This document shows, piece by piece, positions 40,729 through 48,648 of a stretch of DNA of 64,000 bases. Location: the NCBI RefSeq assembly GCF_046159835.1, contig NZ_JBJXCY010000001.1:1426001-1490000 (forward strand). Direction: 5' to 3'. Under the pieces are notes generated by a model. That model saw nothing but the letters and a program-made list of their open reading frames with translations, was not told where the DNA came from and made no database searches. The stretch comes from JACKJK01 sp046159835. Its GTDB lineage: Bacteria; Pseudomonadota; Alphaproteobacteria; Rhizobiales; Tepidamorphaceae. Each line of letters starts with the position of its first letter. The first letter of the stretch is position 1. The translations under genes and the position numbers were made by a program.

Positions 40729-41262
40729 ATGCGTTCTGCCATCCACGCGCTTGCGCTCGGCCTTGCCCTGCTTATCGCGCCCACGTTCCACGCCAATGCC
40801 CAGTCCGATGACGGCGACATGCTCGTCATGGAACTCAAGAGCGGCACCGTGAAGATCGAACTGCTGCCCGACGTTGCGCCGAAGCATGTCGCGCAGATCA
40901 AGACCCTGACCAAGCAGGGTTTTTATGACGGCGTCATCTTCCACCGCGTGATCGACGGCTTCATGGCGCAGACCGGCGACCCCACTGGCACCGGCATGGG
41001 CGGGTCCGACCTGCCGGACATCCCGGCAGAGTTCTCCAAGGAGAATTTCGGCCGTGGCACCGTCGGCATGGCGCGCTCGCAAAACGTCAATTCCGCCAAC
41101 AGCCAGTTCTTCATCTGCTTCAACGACTGCTCGTTCCTGAACGGCGACTACACCGTCTTCGGGCGCGTGGTCGAAGGCATGGAACACGTCGACGCGATCA
41201 CCCGTGGCGAGCCGCCGCGCAACCCTGACCAGATCATTTCCATGAAGCTCGCCAGCGAGTGA
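40729..41262 (+). CDS. Periplasmic peptidyl-prolyl cis-trans isomerase (cyclophilin)
   Basis: This 177-residue cyclophilin has a signal peptide (about 1-24, ending AHANAQ-like at FHANAQ) and is expected in the periplasm, where it helps folding by proline isomerisation. FHRVIDGFMAQTGDPTGTGMGG is the active-site region, beginning near residue 70 and containing the catalytic Arg. NSANSQFFICF follows. The next gene is a close paralogue without signal peptide, and the two share nearly identical DNA in this region, so they arose by tandem duplication. Confidence 0.93.
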   Translation: MRSAIHALALGLALLIAPTFHANAQSDDGDMLVMELKSGTVKIELLPDVAPKHVAQIKTLTKQGFYDGVIFHRVIDGFMAQTGDPTGTGMGGSDLPDIPAEFSKENFGRGTVGMARSQNVNSANSQFFICFNDCSFLNGDYTVFGRVVEGMEHVDAITRGEPPRNPDQIISMKLASE

Positions 41263-41315
41263 TCGCTGCACCTTCATGAACTTGCGCCAACTGCGCGCTC
41301 ACTAAGGAGACATTC

Positions 41316-41789
41316 ATGGCCGACATCAAGGACCCGGAAAACACGCTCGTCCTGGAGACGACCAAGGGCAACGTCATCATCGAGATGCGCCCGGACCTCG
41401 CGCCGACCCACGTCGCGCGCATCAAGGAACTCGCCCGCGACGGCTTTTATGACGGCGTGCCGTTCCACCGCGTGATCGACGGGTTCATGGCCCAGACCGG
41501 CGACCCGACGGGCACCGGCATGGGTGGCTCCGGCCAGAAGCTGCGCGCGGAATTCAGCAAGGAATCCCACCAGCGCGGCACGGCCTCCATGGCGCGCGCG
41601 CAGGACCCGAACTCCGCGGATAGCCAGTTCTTCATCTGCTTCGGTGATGCGAGCTTCCTCGACGGCCAGTACACCGTCTGGGGCAACGTGATCGACGGCA
41701 TGGACAATGTCGACCAGATCAAGCGCGGCGAACCCGTCGCTGATCCCGACAAGATCGTGTCCATGAAGGTCGCTGCCGACGCAGCCTGA
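41316..41789 (+). CDS. ppiB: Cytoplasmic peptidyl-prolyl cis-trans isomerase (cyclophilin)
   Basis: This 157-residue cyclophilin lacks a signal peptide and so acts in the cytoplasm. The active-site run FHRVIDGFMAQTGDPTG with its Arg and NSADSQFFICFGDASFLDG are intact. AAGGAG lies upstream of the ATG. It is the paralogue of the gene 54 bases upstream. The pairing of a secreted and a cytosolic copy before queA is common in this bacterial order. Confidence 0.94.
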   Translation: MADIKDPENTLVLETTKGNVIIEMRPDLAPTHVARIKELARDGFYDGVPFHRVIDGFMAQTGDPTGTGMGGSGQKLRAEFSKESHQRGTASMARAQDPNSADSQFFICFGDASFLDGQYTVWGNVIDGMDNVDQIKRGEPVADPDKIVSMKVAADAA

Positions 41790-41822
41790 ATGGTTGCCTG
41801 ACACCAAACCCGGACCGGGCGT

Positions 41823-42899
41823 ATGCGCGTCGAACTGTTCGATTTCGATCTGCCTGAAGAGCGGATCGCGCTGCGCCCGGCCGAACCGCGCGAAAGCGCG
41901 CGCCTGCTTCACGTGCGTCCCGGTGGCGACGCTCCACTGAGTGACCGCGTGATCGGCGATCTGCCGGACCTGCTCCGGCCCGACGATCTCCTCGTCTTCA
42001 ACGACACCCGCGTTCTGCCTGCAGCGCTTGTCGGATCGCGCGTGCGTGGCGAACACGTCGCCGTCGTATCCCTGAATCTGCACAAGCGGCTGGACGGTGC
42101 GACATGGCTTGCCTTCGCGCGGCCTGCCAAGAAGATCGCGGCCGGCGACCGGCTGGAGTTCACCGCCGGGCAGGGCGGGGCGCCGCTCGGCGCGACCGTG
42201 AAAGAGCCCCTCGGCGGTGGTGAAATCCGCCTGCGCTTCGATGTTGCCGGCGATGATCTCTCACATCGGCTGAACCAGGTGGGGGCGATGCCGCTCCCGC
42301 CCTATATCGCCTCGCGCCGCAAGCCCGATGCGCAGGACCGCGACGACTACCAGACCATCTTCGCGCGCGAGGAAGGCTCCGTCGCTGCGCCAACGGCTGG
42401 GCTGCACTTCACCAAAAACCTTCTCGGCAAACTCGACGACCGCGGGATCGAGCGCGTCTTCGTGACCCTGCATGTCGGCGCAGGGACCTTCCTGCCGTTT
42501 CGCGCCGACGACACCGACGATCACGTCATGCATGCCGAGTACGGCGAGGTCAGCGACGAGGTCGCCGCGCAGATCAACGCGGCCAGGCAAGCCGGACGGC
42601 GCATCATTCCTGTCGGCACGACGGCACTGCGGCTGATCGAGGCGGCGGCAGCGGGTGGCGACGTTCAATCCTTTGCCGGCGAAACGGATATCTTCATCCA
42701 ACCGGGGTACCGCTTCCGCGTCACCGACGCGCTCTTCACCAATTTCCACCTGCCGCGCTCGACGCTGTTCATGCTCGTCAGCGCGCTGGCCGGACGCGAG
42801 ACCATGCTGAACGCCTATCACCACGCCATTTCCGCGCAGTACCGCTTCTATTCCTACGGCGATGCCTGCCTGATCGAAGGCAGCGGGAGCGCGCCATGA
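41823..42899 (+). CDS. queA: S-adenosylmethionine:tRNA ribosyltransferase-isomerase
   Basis: This 358-residue enzyme turns preQ1 in tRNA into epoxyqueuosine by moving the ribosyl group of SAM. Family motifs are FDLPEERIALRPAEPRESARLL at the start (split across residues 5-27), VFNDTRVLPA, PTAGLHFT near residue 190 and NFHLPRSTLFMLVSALAG. Its end overlaps the tgt start by four bases, so the two queuosine genes are translationally coupled. Confidence 0.96.
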   Translation: MRVELFDFDLPEERIALRPAEPRESARLLHVRPGGDAPLSDRVIGDLPDLLRPDDLLVFNDTRVLPAALVGSRVRGEHVAVVSLNLHKRLDGATWLAFARPAKKIAAGDRLEFTAGQGGAPLGATVKEPLGGGEIRLRFDVAGDDLSHRLNQVGAMPLPPYIASRRKPDAQDRDDYQTIFAREEGSVAAPTAGLHFTKNLLGKLDDRGIERVFVTLHVGAGTFLPFRADDTDDHVMHAEYGEVSDEVAAQINAARQAGRRIIPVGTTALRLIEAAAAGGDVQSFAGETDIFIQPGYRFRVTDALFTNFHLPRSTLFMLVSALAGRETMLNAYHHAISAQYRFYSYGDACLIEGSGSAP

Positions 42900-44026
42900 C
42901 TGGCTTCTCGTTCCGCATCGACGCGCGCGAAGGTAATGCGCGCACCGGTGTCATACAGACCCGGCGCGGGCCAATTCGTACGCCGGCTTTCATGCCGGTC
43001 GGCACGGCAGGCACCGTGAAGGCGATGTTTCCCGAAACGGTGGCTGAGACCGGCGCCGATATCGTGCTGGGCAACACCTATCACCTGATGCTGCGCCCCG
43101 GGGCTGAACGGGTGGCGAGGCTCGGTGGCCTGCACAAGATGATGCGCTGGGACAAGCCGATCCTGACGGATTCCGGCGGGTTTCAGGTCATGTCGCTCGC
43201 GGGACTTCGCAAACTCGACGAGAACGGCGTGACGTTCCAGTCCCATATCGACGGCAGCAAGCACGCGCTGAGCCCTGAGCGCTCCATCGAGATCCAGGCG
43301 CTGCTGGGAGCGGACATCCAGATGCAGCTGGACGAGTGCGTCGCGCTTCCCTGTGAACATGCCGAGGCCGAGCGTGCGATGGAGCTTTCGCTGCGCTGGG
43401 CGGAACGCTCAAAGCGCGCCTTCGATGAACCCAGCGGAGCGGCGCTCTTCGGCATCGTACAGGGAGGAACGGAGCCCGATCTTCGGGCGCGCTCGGTGAA
43501 GGGACTGGCCGATATCGGCTTCCACGGATACGCCGTAGGGGGTCTGGCGGTCGGCGAGCCGCAGGACGTGATGTTCAGTGTACTGAACGATACGGTTCCG
43601 CAGCTTCCCGATGCGCACCCGCACTACCTCATGGGCGTCGGCACGCCGGACGATATTCTCGGGTCCGTGGAACGCGGCATCGACATGTTCGATTGCGTCA
43701 TGCCCACACGCGCCGGGCGCCACGGGCAAGCCTATACCCGTTTCGGGCGCATCAACCTTCGCAATGCGCGCCACGCCGAAGACCCGGGCCCGCTGGACGA
43801 GGACAGCCCGTGCCCGGCTGCGCGGGACTATTCGCGCGCCTACCTGCACCACCTCGTGCGCTGCGGAGAATCGCTGGGCGGCATGCTGCTCACTTGGGTG
43901 AACGTTGCCTACTACCAGGAGTTGATGTCGGGCATCCGCGCAGCCATCGCAGCCGGCCGCTTTGCCGACTTCGCCGCCGAGACCCGTGCGGCATGGGCGC
44001 GCGGCGATATCGAAAAACTTGACTGA
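42896..44026 (+). CDS. tgt: Queuine tRNA-ribosyltransferase, zinc site altered
   Basis: This 376-residue TIM-barrel enzyme swaps guanine 34 for preQ1 in tRNAs with GUN anticodons. The substrate-binding DSGGFQVMSL, the GTPDDI turn and the nucleophile region FDCVMPTRAGRHGQ are intact. The C-terminal zinc site is not: where the family has C-x-C-x-x-C and a later His, this protein has Ser304, Cys306, Ala309 and Val335 (SPCPAARDYSRAYLHH and LLTWVNVAYYQ). Only one of the four ligands remains. The flanking YSRAYLHHL is normal, so the change is not a sequencing error but a lineage variant. Confidence 0.95.
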   Translation: MTGFSFRIDAREGNARTGVIQTRRGPIRTPAFMPVGTAGTVKAMFPETVAETGADIVLGNTYHLMLRPGAERVARLGGLHKMMRWDKPILTDSGGFQVMSLAGLRKLDENGVTFQSHIDGSKHALSPERSIEIQALLGADIQMQLDECVALPCEHAEAERAMELSLRWAERSKRAFDEPSGAALFGIVQGGTEPDLRARSVKGLADIGFHGYAVGGLAVGEPQDVMFSVLNDTVPQLPDAHPHYLMGVGTPDDILGSVERGIDMFDCVMPTRAGRHGQAYTRFGRINLRNARHAEDPGPLDEDSPCPAARDYSRAYLHHLVRCGESLGGMLLTWVNVAYYQELMSGIRAAIAAGRFADFAAETRAAWARGDIEKLD

Positions 44027-44146
44027 CAGGACCAAATTTTCGAGACAATAATCTCGTAGCGCCGTTGACGGTGTTGATGACGCGCGTCCCCGGCGCCAGA
44101 TACGACATGAACCGACCGATTTGCAGTCCATCCGACTTGGCAGCAG

Positions 44147-44163
44147 TTTTGAATTATTCTAAA
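44147..44163 (+). promoter_or_regulatory. Irr-type iron control element (ICE) before bfd-bfr
   Basis: TTTTGAATTATTCTAAA matches the ICE consensus TTTAGAA-N3-TTCTAAA with one mismatch. The iron-response regulator Irr binds such sites in Hyphomicrobiales. It ends 11 bases before the ATG of the BFD-like gene, a position that suits repression of iron storage when iron is scarce. The match is by eye. Confidence 0.65.
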
Positions 44164-44174
44164 TTGTAAAGCAG

Positions 44175-44522
44175 ATGATCGTTTGCAGTTGCAACATAAT
44201 CTCGCGCGCCGAGATTGAGGAAACCATCATGGCGCTGCTGCAGGACGATCCTTGGCGCTTCGTGACGCCCGGGATGGTCTACCACGCTCTGAAGAAGCGC
44301 GGGCAGTGCTGCGGGTGCTTTCCCAACGTCGTGAACATCATCTCAGAGACCACCGCTGCGTATCACCGGATGCTGGATACGCCGGCGGAGAAGGTGAACG
44401 CGCACCTTCAGCGGCTTTTCGATGAGCACGAGCGGTTTGAGACCATTCGGCGCCATCGCAAGGTTGCAACCAGGATCACCGCTCCAGCCAAGGCGGAGCG
44501 TGAGAAGATCGATATTGAATAG
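44175..44522 (+). CDS. BFD-like [2Fe-2S]-binding protein
   Basis: This 115-residue protein begins MIVCSCNIISRAEIEE and later has RGQCCGCFPNVV, so the four cysteines of the BFD-type [2Fe-2S] domain are visible (C-x-C and C-x-x-C). A helical, basic tail of about 45 residues follows, unlike the shorter enteric Bfd. Bfd delivers electrons to bacterioferritin to release stored iron. The next gene is bacterioferritin (27 bases), and an ICE lies upstream, so a role in iron release is likely. Some homologues are annotated simply as (2Fe-2S)-binding. Confidence 0.88.
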   Translation: MIVCSCNIISRAEIEETIMALLQDDPWRFVTPGMVYHALKKRGQCCGCFPNVVNIISETTAAYHRMLDTPAEKVNAHLQRLFDEHERFETIRRHRKVATRITAPAKAEREKIDIE

Positions 44523-44549
44523 GACAGTTTGGCCGGAAAGGAATTGCCC

Positions 44550-45035
44550 GTGAAACGCAGTCAGAAAGTCATCGAATGCCTCAACGAGGCGCTGAGCATG
44601 GAACTCGGCGCCGTGAACCAGTACTGGCTTCATTACCGCCTGCTGGAGGATTGGGGCTACACGAAGCTTGCTGCCAAGGAACGTGCCGAGAGCATCGAGG
44701 AGATGCACCACGCCGACAAGCTGGTCGAACGCATCATCTTCCTCGGCGGCCACCCGAACCTGCAGACGATCGCGCCGCTGCGCATCGGCCAGACCGTGAA
44801 GGAAGTGCTGGAGGCTGACCTCGCCGGCGAGGAAGATGCCTGGGCCGCCTACACGAAGTCCCGCGACGTCTGCGAGGCCGAGGGCGACTACGTCTCCAAG
44901 AACCTGTTCGAAGAGCTGATTGCCGACGAGGAAGGCCATATCGACTTCATCGAAACGCAGCTGGAACTGATGGGCCAGATCGGCGAGGCCAACTACGGCC
45001 AAATCAACGCGACCGACGCCAACGGCGCTGAATAA
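44550..45035 (+). CDS. bfr: Bacterioferritin
   Basis: This 161-residue iron-storage protein assembles as a 24-mer shell with haem. With the GTG start at 44550 (AAAGGA eight bases upstream), residue numbers match E. coli Bfr exactly: ferroxidase ligands Glu18, Glu51, His54, Glu94, Glu127 and His130, and the haem ligand Met52 (SIEEMHHADK). A TTG seven codons upstream would break this agreement. It follows the BFD-like gene and shares its ICE-controlled transcript. All functional residues are present, so the shell should be catalytically and haem competent. Confidence 0.96.
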   Translation: MKRSQKVIECLNEALSMELGAVNQYWLHYRLLEDWGYTKLAAKERAESIEEMHHADKLVERIIFLGGHPNLQTIAPLRIGQTVKEVLEADLAGEEDAWAAYTKSRDVCEAEGDYVSKNLFEELIADEEGHIDFIETQLELMGQIGEANYGQINATDANGAE

Positions 45036-45061
45036 GCCCCCGGCAGACGACAAAATTCATC

Positions 45062-45096
45062 GCGCGCCACGCTCCGTTAAGAGTGTCGCGGCGCGC
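45062..45096 (+). terminator. Hairpin after bfr
   Basis: GCGCGCC (45062-45068) and GGCGCGC (45090-45096) pair, with further partial pairing of CGCTC and GAGTG toward the loop. A weak T-rich stretch (CTGGTCTTTA) follows. It probably ends the bfd-bfr transcript before the tRNA promoter. Confidence 0.5.
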
Positions 45097-45110
45097 CTGG
45101 TCTTTAGGGG

Positions 45111-45139
45111 TTGCAGGGCTGCGCCTGCCTGCCTATACC
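45111..45139 (+). promoter_or_regulatory. Candidate promoter of tRNA-Lys
   Basis: TTGCAG at 45111-45116 and TATACC at 45134-45139 are 17 bases apart, and transcription would start about 14 bases before the tRNA. The spacing is ideal, and the -10 has two mismatches. Confidence 0.5.
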
Positions 45140-45159
45140 CACACGCGTCCGCTTCGCGG

Positions 45160-45235
45160 GAGCCCTTAGCTCAGTTGGTAGAGCAACTGACTTTTAATCA
45201 GTAGGTCCACGGTTCGAGCCCGTGAGGGCTCACCA
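45160..45235 (+). tRNA. tRNA-Lys(UUU)
   Basis: A 76-base cloverleaf is clear: acceptor GAGCCCT pairs with AGGGCTC, the D-loop reads AGCTCAGTTGGTAGAGC, the anticodon loop is CTTTTAA with TTT at 45193-45195, and the T-loop is GGTTCGAGCCC. The discriminator is A and CCA is encoded (45233-45235). A T-run follows directly. Confidence 0.97.
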
Positions 45236-45316
45236 CTTTTCCCGAAGCAAATCCCCGGGGATTATCCACTGATTTGAGAAGCATTGCGCTTCGTGGATTG
45301 ATCCGAGACTAGCCCG

Positions 45317-46018
45317 TCAGGCCTCTTCGCGCTTGAACGCGGAGTCGGGCAGGGACAGCACCCAGTCAGCAAGTTCGCGGAGGTGATCCTGCATCGCTTC
45401 TTCCGCGCGCTTGGGATCGCCGTCGAGAATGGCATCGGCAATCAGCGCGTGGTCGTGTTCGGACTGGTCGATATTGGTGTCTTCCATCAGCCGTCCGACC
45501 TGCACCATCATGATGGGCAGCTGCAGCTTGTCGATGGCGTCCTTCAGCAGCAGGTTGCCGCCGACATTGACGATGGTGCGGTGAAACAGCCGATTGTGCT
45601 CGATGAATACGTCCCACGCCAGGCGCTGGTCGCGGGGGCGGACGGTTTCCCACATGGCCTCGAAGACAGAGCGGTTCTTGTCGACGCCGATGCGCTGGGC
45701 GGCGAGCTTGGCAGCCAGTCCTTCCAGCACTTCACGGATTTCGAACAGGTCGCGGGTCTGGCGGCGTGACAGGCGGCGAACCGTGACACCCTTGTTGGGG
45801 ACGAGATCGACCAGTCCGTCGGATGCCATGAGCCGAAAAGCTTCGCGAACGGAGCCGCGGCTGATTCCCATTTCCTCGGTGAGCTCGCGTGCGACCAAGC
45901 GCTGACCGGGCGCGAACCGGCCATGCAGAATTCCCTCGAGCAGGTGCTGGACGACGAAATCCACAGTCTCACCGCGCTTCTGGTCTGAATTTCTTTCACG
46001 GACCAGCTCAACCGACAT
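45317..46018 (-). CDS. GntR family transcriptional regulator, FCD (FadR) subgroup
   Basis: This 233-residue regulator has an N-terminal winged helix-turn-helix (about 18-80, with GQRLVARELTEEMGISRGSVREAFRLMASDGLVDLVPNKG read across residues 40-78). The C-terminal FCD domain (about 90-220) has the His positions for metal or ligand binding in FIEHNRLFHR, SEHDHALIAD and MQDHLRELA. FCD regulators usually repress a neighbouring catabolic operon and are released by its substrate. It diverges from the dienelactone hydrolase gene, and a perfect palindrome sits between them. It is therefore the likely repressor of the cluster at 46287-53765. The ligand is unknown. Confidence 0.93.
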   Translation of the reverse strand: MSVELVRERNSDQKRGETVDFVVQHLLEGILHGRFAPGQRLVARELTEEMGISRGSVREAFRLMASDGLVDLVPNKGVTVRRLSRRQTRDLFEIREVLEGLAAKLAAQRIGVDKNRSVFEAMWETVRPRDQRLAWDVFIEHNRLFHRTIVNVGGNLLLKDAIDKLQLPIMMVQVGRLMEDTNIDQSEHDHALIADAILDGDPKRAEEAMQDHLRELADWVLSLPDSAFKREEA

Positions 46019-46166
46019 CCGTCGTCATCCCTCCTGAAATAACCGCAGTCGTTGCGGCAAGTTACCGTGCTGCAGCATGGATACGCAGCAAGTATCGCCC
46101 TGGGTCATATAGCACCGAAGTGCGCGGATTATCACACCGTCAAATCTCTACGACCTGCATTATGCG

Positions 46167-46194
46167 TTGACAGTGAATGTTTGTCGAATATGAT
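46167..46194 (+). promoter_or_regulatory. Promoter of the catabolic operon
   Basis: TTGACA (46167-46172) is a perfect -35, and TATGAT (46189-46194) is a near-perfect -10 with a 16-base spacer. Transcription would begin near 46201, about 86 bases before the dienelactone hydrolase GTG. It is among the best promoters in the window. Confidence 0.65.
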
Positions 46195-46205
46195 TGTCGG
46201 ACAAT
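46193..46205. promoter_or_regulatory. Palindromic operator ATTGTCGGACAAT
   Basis: ATTGTC and GACAAT are perfect inverted repeats around one G. The site overlaps the last bases of the -10 and the expected start point, so a bound protein would block transcription. A further half-site TTGTCG lies at 46181-46186. Short TTGT-ACAA palindromes are usual for GntR/FCD regulators, and the divergent gene encodes one. Confidence 0.6.
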
Positions 46206-46286
46206 CGTGACGGACAGACCGTTCTGAACCGTCCACAAAACCGGACTGCTCGCAAAAAGAGGCAGCCGGTCATGGGAGGAAACGAC

Positions 46287-47021
46287 GTGCCGACATCCGT
46301 TGGCAGTAATCCGCCGCGCTTGCGCGAAGGGCGGACCTTGCAGCTTCGTGCCGGAGACGGCCATGCGCTCGACGCGTGGTGCACCGGCCCGGAAGGTGAG
46401 GCGCGCTGGGGCGCGGTCGTCCTCCAGGAAATATTCGGCGTCAACGCCCACATCCGCGAAACCTGTGAACGCTACGCCGCGCTGGGCGCTTATGCCCTCG
46501 CGCCGGCCCTGTTTGATCGTGCGCAGCGCGGCACCGAACTCGACTACACAGCTGACGGCGTCGATACCGGGCGCAAGCTGCGCGAGCAGATCGACTGGGA
46601 TGCCGCGGTCGCCGACGTTCAGGCCGCCGTGGATGAAGCGTCCAGGGCCGGGCCGGTCTGCGTCATCGGCTACTGCTGGGGCGGCACGCTCGCGTTCCTT
46701 GCAGCCGCCCGCTTCAACAACGTCGCCTGCGCCATCAGCTACTACGGCGGGCAGACGGTTCCCTTCGCCGACGAGAATATCCAGGTGCCGGTCATCATGC
46801 ATTTCGGCAGCGAGGACCCGCGCATTCCCGAGCGCGATCGCAAGATCATCCTCGACGGCAATCCAGACATCGAAGCCCACGTCTACCCATGTGACCACGG
46901 CTTCAATTGCGACCACCGCAAGGAATTCGACGCGCCGAGCGCGGCCCTCGCGATGGAGCGCAATCTCGCATTTCTCTCCGCGCATATCGGCGCGGAGCGG
47001 ATCTATCATCCCGAAACTTGA
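46287..47021 (+). CDS. Dienelactone hydrolase family protein
   Basis: This 244-residue alpha/beta hydrolase has the dienelactone hydrolase pattern: LQEIFGVNAHIRETCERYA near residues 45-63, nucleophile Cys in VIGYCWGG near residue 127, and His in PCDHGFNCDHR near 205. The reaction is hydrolysis of a lactone or ester; true dienelactone as substrate is only one possibility. The GTG at 46287 is preferred because GGGAGGA lies six bases before it; an ATG at 46272 is also possible. It opens the operon controlled by the GntR repressor and is followed 20 bases later by the first SDR gene. Confidence 0.88.
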   Translation: MPTSVGSNPPRLREGRTLQLRAGDGHALDAWCTGPEGEARWGAVVLQEIFGVNAHIRETCERYAALGAYALAPALFDRAQRGTELDYTADGVDTGRKLREQIDWDAAVADVQAAVDEASRAGPVCVIGYCWGGTLAFLAAARFNNVACAISYYGGQTVPFADENIQVPVIMHFGSEDPRIPERDRKIILDGNPDIEAHVYPCDHGFNCDHRKEFDAPSAALAMERNLAFLSAHIGAERIYHPET

Positions 47022-47041
47022 GGAAGAACGGAGTTCTCGAA

Positions 47042-47836
47042 ATGGATCTTGGCATCAAGGATCGCGTTGCGATCGTGACAGGCGGCAGCCGCGGTATCGG
47101 ACGGGAAACCGCCCGCGAATTCCTCGAAGCAGGCGTCAAGGTGATGACGTGCTCGCGCCACGGTGACGATGCCGCGAAATCGGCAAAGCAGCTGGCCGAG
47201 CAGACGGGGGGCGAAATTCACTCCGTCGAGGCCGACACCAGCACCCAGGAAGGCGTCGACACGGTTATGAAGGCGACGATGGACACCTATGGGACCGTCG
47301 ATATCCTCTTCAACAATGCCGGCACCATGTATTCCGGCCGCTTTGCCGCCCTGACCGACGAAGGCTTGCAGGAACAGCTCGACACCAAGCTCTTCGGCTT
47401 CATGCGGATGATGCGCGCCGTCTTCCCGGTGATGAAGGAGAAGCAGTGGGGCCGCATTGTCAGCGCCATCGGCGGCGCGGGCAAGGAGCCGGATCCGTAT
47501 ATGTTCGGCTCAGGCATGACCAACAGTGCGCTGCTCAACCTGACGAAATCTCTCTCCACGGAATTTGCGCCGCACAACGTCCTGGTCAACGCGATCTGCC
47601 CCGGCTGGGTGAAGACAGCGCTGTGGGAACGCAATCTCGGCAATCTCCAGGAAGAACTTGGCGTCGACAACGCCGAGGAGGCCACGCGCCTCGCACAGAA
47701 GAAGAACGCGCTGGGCCGCTTCGGCCGCCCGGAAGAGCTGGCAAACGCCGTCGCCTTCCTGTGCTCGGAGCGGGCTAGTTATATCACCGGCGTCTCCCTG
47801 AACTGCGACGGCGGCCGCCTCAAGGGTCTGTGGTAG
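47042..47836 (+). CDS. SDR-family protein 1 without Ser-Tyr-Lys triad
   Basis: This 264-residue short-chain dehydrogenase-like protein has an intact cofactor site (TGGSRGIG at 13-20, NNAG at 91-94). The catalytic positions differ: the usual Ser of the I-S-S strand is Gly144 (RIVSAIGG), and YxxxK is replaced by Ser157-G-M-T-Asn161 (GSGMTNSALL). The C-terminal CDGGRLKGLW is typical. It may be a dehydrogenase with an unusual mechanism, an isomerase or another cofactor-using enzyme. It is the first of three related genes with the same change. GGAG is about eight bases before the ATG. Confidence 0.88.
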   Translation: MDLGIKDRVAIVTGGSRGIGRETAREFLEAGVKVMTCSRHGDDAAKSAKQLAEQTGGEIHSVEADTSTQEGVDTVMKATMDTYGTVDILFNNAGTMYSGRFAALTDEGLQEQLDTKLFGFMRMMRAVFPVMKEKQWGRIVSAIGGAGKEPDPYMFGSGMTNSALLNLTKSLSTEFAPHNVLVNAICPGWVKTALWERNLGNLQEELGVDNAEEATRLAQKKNALGRFGRPEELANAVAFLCSERASYITGVSLNCDGGRLKGLW

Positions 47837-47847
47837 GAGCCTGAACC

Positions 47848-48639
47848 ATGGACCTTGGCCTGACGGGAAAGGTTGCCATCGTCACTGGCGGATCGCGGGG
47901 CATTGGCCTAGCGACTGCCAGTCGGCTGGCGGGTGAAGGTGCCTCGGTCACGATCTGTGGCCGGGACGCCGATGCCCTCGATGCGGCGTGCGAACAGCTT
48001 GGGCTGCGCGGCTGCCCCGTGCTTCCCTTCAAGGCCGATATGGCCGACGCGAGGGACAGGCAGGAGCTGGTCGACGCGGTGCTCGCCGAATACGGACGCA
48101 TCGATATTCTCGTCAACAATGCCGGGACCCATGTGCGCGCGAACCTCGACGACATGACCGAGGACCAGTTGCAGCATCATCTCGACGTGAAGCTGTTCGG
48201 GTCGCTTGGCATGATCCGGGCGGTGCTTCCGGCCATGCGCAATCAGGGCGGCGGGGCCATCGTCAACGTGGTGGGGCAGGCAGCGCGCCACCCGCACCCG
48301 GACCGGCTGCCCTCCGGCATCACCAATGCGGCGGTCATGGCCATGTCCAAGTCGGTTGCCGACGGGGTCGCACGCGACAACATCCGCGTGAACACGGTCT
48401 GCCCGCAATACATCGCCACCGAACTGGTGGACTCGATCATCGAGAACGAAATGAAGAAGCGCGGCGTGTCGCGCGAAGTCGCGGCAAGTGGCTTCACGCG
48501 GGCCAACCCGATGGGCCGGCTCGGCACCCCGGAGGAGATCGCCGATGCGGTCGCATTCCTGGTGTCGGATTGCGCCGGATATGTCGCCGGGTCCTCAGTT
48601 TCTGTGGATGGCGGATATCACCGCTATGTCTTCGGTTAG
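47848..48639 (+). CDS. SDR-family protein 2 without Ser-Tyr-Lys triad
   Basis: This 263-residue paralogue of SDR 1 and 3 keeps TGGSRGIG (13-20) and NNAG (90-93). At the active site it has Gly143 (IVNVVGQAA) instead of Ser, and Ser156-G-I-T-Asn160 (SGITNAAVM) instead of YxxxK. The end SVDGGYHRYVFG is complete. It starts 11 bases after SDR 1. The pattern S-G-x-x-N-A-A is shared by a recognisable divergent SDR group whose chemistry I cannot name. Confidence 0.88.
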   Translation: MDLGLTGKVAIVTGGSRGIGLATASRLAGEGASVTICGRDADALDAACEQLGLRGCPVLPFKADMADARDRQELVDAVLAEYGRIDILVNNAGTHVRANLDDMTEDQLQHHLDVKLFGSLGMIRAVLPAMRNQGGGAIVNVVGQAARHPHPDRLPSGITNAAVMAMSKSVADGVARDNIRVNTVCPQYIATELVDSIIENEMKKRGVSREVAASGFTRANPMGRLGTPEEIADAVAFLVSDCAGYVAGSSVSVDGGYHRYVFG

Positions 48640-48648
48640 GAGCACGAC

